Made by a program: the position numbers and the translations under genes
Shown here: one piece after another, positions 55,701-64,000 of the stretch
Layout: the number at the start of each line of letters is the position of its first letter
Position numbering within the stretch: position 1 is the first letter of the stretch
Notes under the pieces: generated by a model
Seen by the model: the letters and a program-made list of their open reading frames with translations, nothing else
The model's database searches: none
Told to the model about the DNA's origin: nothing
NCBI RefSeq assembly: GCF_027244095.1
Contig: NC_069659.1
Location: forward strand, 90,579,501-90,643,500
Reading direction: 5' to 3'
DNA from: Hemicordylus capensis
Lineage: Eukaryota; Chordata; Lepidosauria; Squamata; Cordylidae
Length of the DNA stretch: 64,000 nt

Positions 55701-58700
55701 CCGCTCTGGGCTCCTTGGAGGAAGAGCGGGATATAAATGTAAAAATAATAATAATAATAATCATAATACAGTTTTCTGTCACTTCTCACCCACACTTGTC
55801 GTCATATTTGTTTTTCATATTTGATTGTGTTATTGAAGTGAAACATTACTTCATTAAATGCTTTACCCTCTCCTGTGTAAAGAATGCATCAAACGGCATT
55901 TAAAAAAATGCGCAAAACAGCTGTCAAGGTCCAGGGTTGAGCACAATTGTGTTTAGGAATTCTCTCCTATGAATGTGACAACCCTACTTATCAGTCATCT
56001 TGCCAATCATTTCAAGTAAGCAATCACTGAAAATGTGTCAGGTGACTCATGAATGAGGCAGAAAATGTTTGCTGCATGAGATTCCACCCCCCCACACACA
56101 CACACCTACATGCTAAAAGCACTTGACTCAAGTAGCCGTTCTGCCAGTGAGGATCACCAGAGAAGGTACCATTGAGATCACAGCTACTGGGAGTGAAGTA
56201 AGAAAACAATAGATGACAATATGCAGAGGCTCAACTGAAGGTCATTTATAGGCATGCTCACAGGCAGTCATTATCTTCCTTGGAGATGACGACAGGCAGC
56301 ACAGGATTATCTTCCTTGGAGGCCTTCAGAAGAGCCTTAAAGACCTCTCTTTTTAGCCTAGCTTTTAATGATATCTGGTTTTAATTTTAATGAGTTTTAA
56401 TCTGGTTTAAATGTTTCCTGGTTTTAATTGTTTGATTATGTGTTTTTGATTTTAATGTAAACCACCCTGAGCCGCTTTAGGAAGGGCAGTATATAAACTG
56501 AATTAATTAATTAATTAATTAATTAATTAATGATAAAAGATATGCAATAGCTTTTAGCCTCTTCCAAGCCAGCTAAATAAGGTCTGGGATACATTACATG
56601 AGAACGGACTGAGATTCATTTAAGGGTGGACTCAGGAGAAGGAGTTTGAAAACCATTCTGAGAACTAGGGCGTTCTGTGATTTGGGCTAGTCACACTTTA
56701 TCCAAGAGTTACTATGTCTCTAAAACAAAACAAAACAAAACCCTCTCTAAACATTCCAAGACTGGATAACACTGAACTACACCATAGGGTTTTCATACAT
56801 TATATCCTCTATTAGCTCTCTTCTCACCTGCCCGTGTGTAGTATAGTTATAACAACATTGGACTATTTTACAAAACAAAAAACAAAAACGCTTAAACTAA
56901 AACAAGCAATATCACATTTTTTCATGATTTTGGCTGGTTAGAGACCACAATAAAGGACTGATTGACTGACATTTTTTTCATGTGACAGTAGACTTGAGCT
57001 AGAGCACAGACCCCTGTCTTCATAGCTACACTAAAATCCAGGATTCTCCATTGTTTGATATGGACAGGGCAAAACAGTACTTCAAAATGAATCAGAAATT
57101 TCTTTCCTGGACCATAATGTGCTGTCCGGATCTAAATTTTCCGCTATGAACACCAGTACTCCTCTAAATGTTAACCACAATTCTGGCTTTCCTCATTGGC
57201 TAAGAACAGTGGAAGGAGGAGTCGGCTGGCTAACACTAAATGATTGGTCACAATAGTACCTGCACTTTTTAATTTGTATATCTGATTCTAAGAGGGTTAG
57301 AAGCTTCTTTTAATTAAGGAAAGAAATCTGGGATACAGAACTGCTACTGGTATAAGTGGGCATTAGGTGGCATGCCCAGAACCTGGGAATAATTGGGCCA
57401 TTTTGCAACCCTATACTGTATACCCCAAGTACAGAGAAAATTCCACCCATCCCACAAGTGAGGCCCAAAGGTCAAACAATGCACAAGGCCATGGACAGAC
57501 AGTATGCAAAGCTTGTCTTAATTTGTTCTCTCTTGCTGCAACTTAATAAGCATAACATTTGCTTTGTATAAAATTGGAATTTGCTTTAGTAGTACGTAGA
57601 TTTTAACATCAAGGACAGGGAGGCAGGGTAGATAACGTATAAGCATCCAAGCCTGGGGATGCTTTTTTAAACCTTTTTGCACGTGTCTATTCAGTAAGTC
57701 CCATGGATTTCATTAGGGTTTACTCCATGATGTGTGTTTAGGACTGCAGTTTTAAACTTGTCAAAAACCATTCTGAAAGTTTTGCCGTGTGCCCTCATTT
57801 CTAACAAGCAGCACCATAGTTGTGTGTGGTATGAGTATAAGGGCTATAGCCATGGGTCTCAATTGTAGACATGCTGGTTACAAGTGGTTCTTTTATTTTA
57901 GACTTGCTACCAAAACTGCCTGCACTGTTGGCTAGACATCTCAACAATGCTTTTGGCTTGAAGTGGGTTGGGGAGCAGTTTGACTCCAGTATCAATTTAA
58001 GCAAGTTTGGTGTATTGGGAAAGGATGAGGAAATGTAGGTGCAGTTTAAAACTTTATTAAGAGTTAAAGATGGAGATACAGAAGGCAAAAAGGTTAGTGA
58101 GGCAAGATAATAATTCAATAATTTTGCTAACGTTCTAAATGAGAGTCTTGGTAAAGGCTAGTAGTAGTTTGGCTAGGGTTCCAAATCAGAGCCTGCTTAG
58201 AGGCTTGCAGTGTGAAGTGAAGCAGAAAGAGAAGCGAAAGGAGCTTAGAGAGAGACACGAGAAGTTAGTTATTACCAGTCCTTCCTGGATGTATTTGGTG
58301 CCTGATGGCCGGCACTCGAGCCTCTTTCTGTAGCAAAGCATGGGGTAGTTGCGGTGCGAAAGAGCAAGGGGGCAGCCCCAACCACAGCTCGCTTATGGGA
58401 ATCTATAGAGTCTAAGTGGGACCTGAACTGAGTCCTCCAGAATCCAGAGCCATTGTAGCCTGGCTGGGGTATTTGTATCCAAAAACGTGCCCTGAGACAG
58501 GTTGTTGTTTACCAAGCAATTCCCTCTCCCTGTAGGGTGGGTGAATCCGTGCAAGACAAAAGTGTCTATAGTGGGCTGGACTCAATCATTCTACACGTGC
58601 CTTGTTAAACAAAGGCAGGAGCAGCTATGCAAATGTGGATATGACCTTGTGAGGTGGGCTAGTGTTTGTTTACTTATCTTGAGCCTCCGGTGTTCCCCAG

Positions 58701-61700
58701 GTGCAAAGATACACCCCGATAGTTGGTTAACAAGTGACTCCTTGCTGGTCTTTATCAGTCAGTTCATTAATGTGGATGTGTTGGGAAATGTACTGTTTAT
58801 CTATGCTCCTTTCTGAGAGTCTTTCATGTTATCTCTTAGGCAGGAGGATCCCTTCTCTGATTGATTTATCTTCAATGGGTCTGTATAGTTTTGGCCATAG
58901 CTCATTAGGGAGGCACAGGCACATCCTATTTTGGTCAGATTAGCCTGCACTATCAACCTGCTCTGAGCCAAGACTTTTCAACTAGGCAGGGTGAAAAGTT
59001 CATGAAGATCATGATCTAGTGTTGCTGGGAGATCCAAGAGGGACGCTTTGCAGTGCTAACCCAAAATGTAGCTTACTGGCAACAGCCTTGAATACAAAGC
59101 TTAATTTAATGCAGGAAATATCTGTGTGTACAGAACTGTAAGAGCAAATAAGCAGGTTCTTCCAAGTACAAACTGAACCTACATTCCGTATAGCTTTTCA
59201 TTAGTTTTTGCAAAGTGGAAAATGCAAACTCTGATCTCAAGGTCACACAGGAAAACTTCTATGGGTCCTCTGGGTCCAATTTACAGCTGTAAAAATATAG
59301 GGTATTCACTCTGGATCCAGTTTACAGCTATAAGAATAGAGGGTATTCACTTCTCTTCACTCAGTGACAGGATTAGTGTGGATTATCTTATTTATCATAT
59401 GATGGTTGACTCTCTCTCCTTTTTTATCACATAATATATTTTATCTTTTGAAGTGGCTATCGCAGATCAGCTACCATAAATCTTTTCTTAAAATGTATAT
59501 GCTGTATTAATCTATGAATAGATCTCTTTACTTGATGGCCACTATCTCATCTATATGAACTGATTTCCATGCTCACAGAGAGTGAAACAGCAGAATTTTC
59601 TCTCAACTGTGTCAGCACACTGAGGAGCCACTTGTCATGTATAATTGCTTGGTCAGATATTCTTTGAGGATCGATATGATTCTTGAAAATGTTCCATATC
59701 AAACTAAGTTTCATTTACTCCCAAGCAAGTAGGTGAAGGATTTGCAGTAGTAACTGTTGTCAACAATTTTGCTGAAAGGTTTATTATTCTTAAGATTATT
59801 GAACTTATGATTTAGAGATGGACTGTAGTTCAGTAACTTTGCATACAGATGGTCCTAGATTAAATTCCATTCCCTGCTATCTCCAGATAGGGTTGGAAAA
59901 GGATTGTCTGAAATACTGGAGAGCTTTTGAAGTCACAAACTGTACTACTGAGCTAGGTAGGCCAATGGTCTAACTCTGTTTAAGGCAGTTATATGACTGG
60001 TTTTGAATGATGGTCAAAATTTAATGGTATTAAGTAGCTTTATGTTGAGTTATGGACATTGCCTATCATCTCCAAGTACTGGATGAGAGTCTTTATATCA
60101 GATTTTCCGATCTATACTTATCAGAATCCCATAGACTAAGCTTATTATTACTACTGTAAAGCCTGACTTCAGTTTGTTTGACCAAAATTGATCTAAGTGA
60201 TAACATTCCATTATTCCTCCTTTTATCCCCATTGTTTTGCAGGCTCTTCAAAGTAATTTGAAGTACTCTCTCTTACCAAGGCGTCTTATTATCAGCAAGA
60301 GGTTGTCTCAGTGCTTACATCCGGCTTTGCCTAGCGGGGTGCATTTAAAGGCACTAGAGACGTATGAAATAATATTTAAAATTATTGGGACCAAATGGCT
60401 TGCAAAAGACTTGTTTCTGTACAGGTAAACTTTCTGTGCTTAAAAAACCAAGATAAAATTTAATTTAATTCAATTCAATTTTATGTATTCAGTAGCTGAC
60501 TTCTTCCTCTCTTGTTCCAGCTCAGGCTTGTTTCCTTTGCTGGCAAATGCATCAATGTCGGTGAGGCCTGTACTCCTTGGTCTGTATGAGAAATACTTTC
60601 TTCCCTTGCAGAAGTCTCTCCTACCAAGTCTTCAAGCCTTCATAACTGGGCTTCTTCCTGGATTAGAGGAAGGGTCAGAAATCTATGACAGGTAAGTATC
60701 TCCTGCTTTTAGAAGAAATAACAGTTCTCTTCTGTTTATTAGGAATTACAGCTTCCAGCATTTCTTCAGTTGCGCAGAATTTGGGAAAGGATGCTATCAA
60801 GTGCTTTTACAGGGCAGGAGCAGATACATTTCTGAAAGAGAAAAACAGAAAAGGCTTGGCCATATGGATTTTGAGTCTCAACATTCTTTCAGTATTTGTC
60901 AAAGGCCACAGATTTTTAGCAGGAAATACCTGTGGCTACAGAATTATAAACACACAGGTGTTCCCAGATTGGCACAGAAAGGCTCATATGATACCAGGCT
61001 TTGACTTAGCAGGCTCTAGAAATATCCCTGCACCAAAAGTATTTGGGAGGAGCATTGGCAGTGGACAAGCTTCTCTCTGTCAGTAAGCTTATTAATATTA
61101 AGCCTTCTCTAACGCCTGGGAGTTCCTCTTGACTCCTTACTTTCACTTACACTCTGTCTGTGCTTGTGTGTCTGTATAAAATGCATACAGGGCACTGTTA
61201 TGAGTTTAAAGTGTTTCACAAATATTTCCCCTGAAACCCTGTTTGAGATAGCTCAGGAGTATTATTATCCTATTGTTGATGGGGGTGCTGAGGCTGAGAA
61301 AACTTCCTTTAAGGCCCTGAATGAGTTAATGACTGGGATTTGAACTGGGAACTTCTAGCTCACACTGTTTTCCACTATATTATATCAGCTCTGTCCATCA
61401 CCAAACCATGGCCCCTTCTCAAGGAGCCTCCCCTTCCTCCTGAATATGTTCTGTTTTTCTCTCTAAACATATATCCTGCATATTATTATTTAATATGCAG
61501 ACTGTAGTAATGTATGCAGCTTGGGGGCTTTACTGTTGTTCAAGGTGTTGGTGTGTACTGACTTCTTAATTTTGGATTTTTCTGGGAATACAAAATGTGT
61601 AATCTAGTACAGTAGTCTAAAGAATGCCTAGAGTGTAAAGAATGGGGTGCCCCAATCGTGGAAACGCCTGCCATCACGATTACAGCATTCACCCCTTCAG

Positions 61701-63087
61701 ATGACTGCTTCTGGGACCATGATCAATGCTGGGGTGGGGGAGACAGATGGTGAGTGATGGCTGGGGCGGGATTTGTGATGTGCTTTGGGACACTGTATGG
61801 ATGTTGAACAACTTTTCACAATGTCTAAATAGGGCAAAGGTTTTCTTTTAATCTTAAAATCCTCCCAAAAACTATTTACCAAAATGTACAAGAGCAGGCA
61901 GATGGGGGACTGTCAATGTTACTCAATATGAATTTTCAAGAAGACTTTCCCCCTCTAAATGTGAGATTTCTTCCCCTTCAAACCCTCAAAGATTTGGAAA
62001 AACATTTTAAGGAAAGAAAAAAGATTATATGTATCTAATATGCAGTTCTTCTTGAGTCTTTCTGAGACTATCATTTGTTTTACCAATCAAAAGGAATTTT
62101 GTCTCCTTTACAAGGTGTGAACAATTCTTGCATAACTTATACATCCTGTTTTTCTACCCTAGCTTATGTGGTTTCAGGGGGAAAGAATGACCACAGGTTC
62201 CTCTTTTTCATAGTAAAATCTGTATTGGTAGTATTAAATAACAAAATTTAAAATAGCAGTATTTAAATTGCTATTTAAGGAAAAGCAAGACCTTTGCATT
62301 TATATTTGCATTGGTAGTAGTGGTCTTAAGGTATGTTCTTATAATTTTTTGAGGCTTGGGTGTTAATATTTGGTGGTTTTCTGCCTAGAGGAGAAACTTC
62401 AGTCAGCACAATGCTAACTCTAGCCCTCCTGATGCCTTAACACCAATTGATCTGTATAATGAGTATCTATCTAGTACATGAGTAACAAAAGTAATGTGCA
62501 CAGAGCTTGTCCAGAGAGCACATGGCAGCAAGAGTTGCTTCTTTGAGTTTTAATCGGTGGTAACATACTATATTCATGATTTACCACTCACCTTTGAAAT
62601 ATCAGTCTTTTCTACCCCTTCTAGTGAGCTGTTAATAGGGTGATCGATTGAAAATGAGAGAGTTAACAATAGTTTGTGGTTCATGAAAAAACTCATCTTT
62701 GGTGATGTGGATAATGCTAATTGATGGAAGAAGGTGAGATGCATAACAAGCTTTTTATTTCAGCAGAAACTGACTGTGGTAAACATTTCCAGACTTTCTT
62801 GTCTTTTATTAGGGTATAAACACCCTTGAATTAGCTAGTAGAATGTTGACTCAATGGAACTTAGTATTGAAATAACTTCATTTCCTTCCTTTAACAGAAC
62901 AGATGCTTTGCTTGTGAAGTTGTCTCTATTAATTGGTAAAGAAGTGCTATATTCAGCACTGTGGGGAAGCGTGCTAGCTAGCCCTTATGTTAGACTACCT
63001 GCATCGCTCTTTGTTGTTAGCCATATCAACAGAGAACTATCTGGAAAACAACAGAACTATATGCTGGGGACTGATGCTAAGCTTACG
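43557..63087 (+). CDS. DOP1B: DOP1B (DOPEY2), exons 2-5; gene runs past the window
   Basis: Encodes the N-terminal 227 residues of a very large protein (about 2,300 in human). Coding exons: 43590-43727, 60243-60424, 60521-60691, 62898-63087; phases agree throughout and no stop interrupts. It starts [20 protein letters not shown] and continues through [48 protein letters not shown] and [15 protein letters not shown], nearly identical to human DOP1B and clearly the Dopey N-terminal domain. DOP1 proteins act with MON2 in endosome and Golgi membrane traffic. DOP1A is the alternative paralogue, but the start sequence and the CBR neighbours favour DOP1B. The exon after 63087 is outside or not recognisable in the window. 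Confidence 0.96.
44232..44473 (+). repeat. Sauria-type SINE
   Basis: AATGGTGCAGCGGGGAAGTA head, ATATAGGAAGATGCTGAAAG body, tail CACTGACTCAATGGCACAGC with TTTACTTTAC. Confidence 0.87.
45107..45249. mobile_element. hAT-type MITE with 8-bp target duplication
   Basis: 127 bp at 45115-45241. Ends CAGGGGTTCTCAAACTT and AAGTTTGAGAACCCTG are nearly perfect inverted repeats. Flanked by GGTTATAC and GTTTATAC (7 of 8). The interior motif GTTGAACTACAACTTCCATC links it to the MITEs at 2280 and 37630. Confidence 0.85.
46220..47340 (+). repeat. dispersed repeat carrying a 148-bp tandem array
   Basis: The flanks match 2620-2945. The inner part, 46530-47140, is four imperfect units of 146-152 bp, each with GGACACATAGGGATGCC-like, GATGATGTCATCCAC-like, CAAGATGGCGG-like and GGGCTAACTTGTGAACC-like boxes. 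Unit starts are near 46530, 46677, 46829 and 46975. Family unknown. It lies in DOP1B intron 2. Confidence 0.75.
47640..47795 (+). repeat. LINE 3' tail fragment
   Basis: TGTGAGCCATTTGGTGACAG, then AACAGTATATAAATATTC. Resembles the L2-type terminal segment. Confidence 0.45.
48608..48872. mobile_element. hAT-type MITE, same family as the nested one at 35755
   Basis: 249 bp at 48616-48864 with AGTGAAGG and AGTGATGG flanks (7 of 8). Left end CAGGCATGTAGTTAGGGG. In reverse the right part reads GGAGCTATAATTGGGCAAAT, then AAAGAACCCAAG and GCCCAGCTCCTGAGAG, matching 35765-35815. About 85 bp longer inside than the nested copy. Confidence 0.8.
49850..50165 (-). repeat. 5S-headed SINE, reverse orientation
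   Basis: ACACAGGAAACTGCCTGATG tail, CAGCCCTATCTTGGAGATGC, and GGATCCTGCTTAGCAAAGGG head. Near 49900 an inverted duplication (GGAGAACAGTATTTGTTCTCC) interrupts the body. Confidence 0.85.
50310..50680 (+). repeat. L2 LINE 3' fragment
   Basis: Translation [20 protein letters not shown] at 50319 is the L2 C-terminal block. Degenerate remainder and a TTTTAATGCTATTTTTTGG 3' UTR. Confidence 0.65.
50684..50945 (-). repeat. Sauria-type SINE, reverse orientation, full length
   Basis: Tail GAGTCGGTGTCGACTCCTGG, GGTAGAATACAGGAGGGGTT, box B GGGGATTCGAACCAGC and head CATTTCCCCACTACACCATT. Confidence 0.9.
52322..52790 (+). repeat. repeat X interrupted by a Sauria SINE
   Basis: 52322-52507 runs CTATATACTACTTCTCAAC to CTCTCTCCCTGCTAAATA. 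52763-52790 resumes CTTTAAAAAGGTGCCTCTTT and ends GTCCATTTAGCAGGGG. Confidence 0.65.
52508..52762 (-). repeat. Sauria-type SINE, reverse orientation, innermost of the nest
   Basis: GAGTCAGTGTCGACTCCTGG tail, GAATACAGGAGGGGTTTACT, box B AGGGATTCGAACCA and head GGTTGCTTCCCCACTGCGCC. Confidence 0.9.
53940..54235 (+). repeat. SINE with mixed tRNA-like and 5S-like head
   Basis: Starts GATCTGTAGTTCAGTACAG, like the tRNA-headed type, then switches to GAGCAGGGTCTGCCCTGG and ATTTGAATGGGAG of the 5S type. Full shared body, ending GGCAGCTTCCTATGTCCCTA. Confidence 0.8.
54505..55262 (-). repeat. CR1 LINE 3' end, reverse orientation, split by a BovB insertion
   Basis: 54505-54844 reads TAGAGTTGGGAGGGACCTTG to GAAGACAGCTATCTTG, and 55191-55262 resumes TGCCTCCACTTAGTCTTCTC. 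Both are the standard CR1 sequence in reverse. Confidence 0.75.
54845..55190 (+). mobile_element. BovB (RTE) LINE 3' end, 5'-truncated
   Basis: Translation gives [30 protein letters not shown] and [17 protein letters not shown], the conserved C-terminus of the BovB ORF. The tail AAGAGTCAACACCGACTTGA then CAGCACTTAATC is the BovB 3' end and closely matches the Sauria SINE tails in this window. A frame break follows KVEGKRR. Confidence 0.88.
55533..55775 (+). repeat. tRNA-derived squamate SINE (ACA-type) with (AAT)n tail
   Basis: AGCTTGGTGTAGTGGTTAGA, GGACTAGGACCGGGGAGACC, box B GAGTTAAAATCC and GAGGAAGAGCGGGATATAAA, followed by AATAATAATAAT. Confidence 0.9.
56290..56530 (+). repeat. L2-type LINE 3' end with (AATT)n
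   Basis: GAAGAGCCTTAAAGACCTCT ends the ORF. The 3' UTR has GTAAACCACCCTGAGCCGC, then GGCAGTATATAAACTG and about seven AATT units. Confidence 0.75.
59262..59355 (+). repeat. two-copy 47-bp tandem duplication
   Basis: TGGGTCCAATTTACAGCTGT and TGGATCCAGTTTACAGCTAT begin two adjacent copies that each end TAGGGTATTCACT or GAGGGTATTCACT. Confidence 0.75.
59813..59998 (+). repeat. tRNA-headed SINE with the shared body, degenerate
   Basis: GGACTGTAGTTCAGTAACTT and GGTCCTAGATTAAATTCC head, GAGCTAGGTAGGCCAATGGT, and CTGTTTAAGGCAGTTATATG end. Confidence 0.65.
60243..60424 (+). CDS. DOP1B: DOP1B exon 3
   Basis: 182 bases after acceptor [31 protein letters not shown] to KDLFLY plus two bases of a Ser codon; donor GTAAAC. 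Confidence 0.96.
60521..60691 (+). CDS. DOP1B: DOP1B exon 4
   Basis: 171 bases after CTTGTTCCAG, separated from exon 3 by a 96-bp intron. [20 protein letters not shown] to EEGSEIYD; donor GTAAGT. Confidence 0.96.
60692..62897 (+). other. DOP1B: DOP1B intron 4
   Basis: 2.2 kb between GTAAGT and CTTTAACAG. No SINE or LINE was recognised, in contrast to intron 2. Confidence 0.8.
62898..63087 (+). CDS. DOP1B: DOP1B exon 5
   Basis: 190 bases after [30 protein letters not shown] to [10 protein letters not shown], ending at a codon boundary; donor GTAGGT. Confidence 0.96.
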
Positions 63088-63224
63088 GTAGGTTACAGAA
63101 GTGATAATATGGTGGCTTTTGTATATGTTTATGATTAAATGCTGGAAGAATATGGGTAAACTACAGTTTAATTATATACTCATGAAAGTAATATCTTCAG
63201 ATATTGCATGTTCACCCTTTCACA

Positions 63225-63312
63225 TTGGTTTATTTATTTATTGTTCAATTGTTCAATTTTTATACTGCCTTTCATAATGCATCTCAAGGCAGTTTACAAA
63301 AGTTAAATGTGA
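63225..63312 (-). repeat. LINE 3' tail, reverse orientation
   Basis: TTTATTTATTGTTCAATTG, TTTATACTGCCTTTCATAAT and CAAGGCAGTTTACAAAAG. The reverse of an L2-type tail, in DOP1B intron 5. Confidence 0.65.
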
Positions 63313-63897
63313 GTGTGCTGAACATAAACATAATGAGACATCTTTTAATGACTTAATTTCCTTAATTTTAGTATGGAAATCATTAAAGTACATTATCTTT
63401 TTTAATGTACAAGTTCAACTTAATTTCAGCTGTATAAATCTCAGTCACAATGTCCTCTGCAGATGGGCTGCAGAGGACATAGTGACATATCTTGGGAATG
63501 TGCAACCAATATGTAAGTTGATGTATACGAAATTTTTTTTTTAACATTGACAGAGACTGTTGACACAGTTTGAGGGATATTTTCCATTTGTTTTTGCTAT
63601 TACTTTTCTGTGCATTTGTTTAGCCTATGTTCAGCTCATTAGCTGCTTTCAACTGCACAACCATGCCTTTAAAAAAAGAACTGCGGTTACTATGGTTAAC
63701 AACTACGCCCTTGCAACTCGTGGGGACTTCTCAATGGAAGTGGTGAATTATTGGGGAGAGTATCTTTAGGTAGTGCTCAAAGCTTTGCACACTAGTGCAG
63801 GTAAAGCAAATTCCTCCCAAGGGGGCTCACAGGGGTGGATCCTTTCTGCTCTCTGTATGCTTGCAGTCCCACTTCTTATTACCCAGATATTAGGAGG

Positions 63898-64000
63898 CTA
63901 CATCTGAGCCACCTAATGGCAGAGCAGAGAAATGGCTTGACTACCAAACCAGAGGTTGCCAGCAGACTATGTTTCCCAGTCTATGGGAAACACCTATATC
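63898..64000 (+). repeat. Sauria-type SINE, cut by the window end
   Basis: GAGCAGAGAAATGGCTTGAC, CCAGAGGTTGCC and GTCTATGGGAAACACCTATA. Box B is partly lost. It continues outside the window. Confidence 0.82.

Larger units (their letters stand above)
43728..60242 (+). other. DOP1B: DOP1B intron 2, 16.5 kb, repeat-rich
   Basis: Donor GTATGA and acceptor TTGTTTTGCAG. Holds SINEs, MITEs, a 148-bp tandem array and a deep insertion nest, listed separately. 47800-48500 and 56530-59800 show nothing recognised. Confidence 0.85.

Noticed and set aside
57800-58960. Possible LTR or other repeat in DOP1B intron 2
   Set aside because: Composition differs from its surroundings, but I found no paired ends, target duplication or known motif.
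60685-61086. 133-codon frame after DOP1B exon 4
   Set aside because: It starts in the exon end and reads through the GTAAGT donor. The next true exon, with correct phase and homology, is at 62898.
1-64000. CRISPR arrays, bacterial operons, riboswitches
   Set aside because: The window is vertebrate nuclear DNA with spliced genes and SINEs; the tandem repeats present lack the spacer pattern.

Overview
Vertebrate nuclear DNA, most likely from a squamate reptile (lizard or snake). Two observations support this. First, gene order runs from a carbonyl reductase gene, through a second carbonyl reductase copy, to DOP1B (DOPEY2), all on the + strand; this matches the human 21q22 order CBR1-CBR3-DOP1B. 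Second, the repeats are typical of squamates: Sauria-type tRNA SINEs with a BovB-like tail, a 5S-rRNA-headed SINE, a second tRNA SINE, CR1, L2, BovB, R4-type and Penelope elements, and many hAT-type MITEs. The species cannot be named from the sequence alone.

Layout. 1-6060: a CBR1-like gene that lacks only its first codons, with three exons and an intact reading frame. 6061-23100: intergenic repeats, including two Penelope-like pieces, a nearly full-length L2 LINE, an R4-type LINE, and a long-inverted-repeat element that holds a solo LTR. 23175-31917: a second CBR copy. Exons 1 and 2 are open, an extra exon-2-like block follows, and exon 3 has two in-frame stops, so it is probably a pseudogene. 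Its first intron holds a 2.1-kb foldback hAT-type element. 31918-37860: intergenic, with nested hAT elements and SINEs. 37860-64000: the 5' part of DOP1B, comprising a GC-rich promoter with noncoding exon 1 and coding exons 2 to 5 (227 residues), with large repeat-filled introns. The gene continues past the window.

Function. The CBR genes encode cytosolic NADPH-dependent short-chain reductases. DOP1B encodes a large membrane-trafficking protein. They are neighbours by conserved synteny and do not share a pathway. The least ordinary content is the mobile DNA: the giant foldback element, the element with long inverted repeats and a cysteine-rich protein remnant, a four-layer insertion nest in DOP1B intron 2, and SINEs with different pol III heads on one shared body. 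Large parts of 9250-10080, 33050-34640, 47800-48500, 56530-59800 and 61100-62890 contain nothing I can identify.
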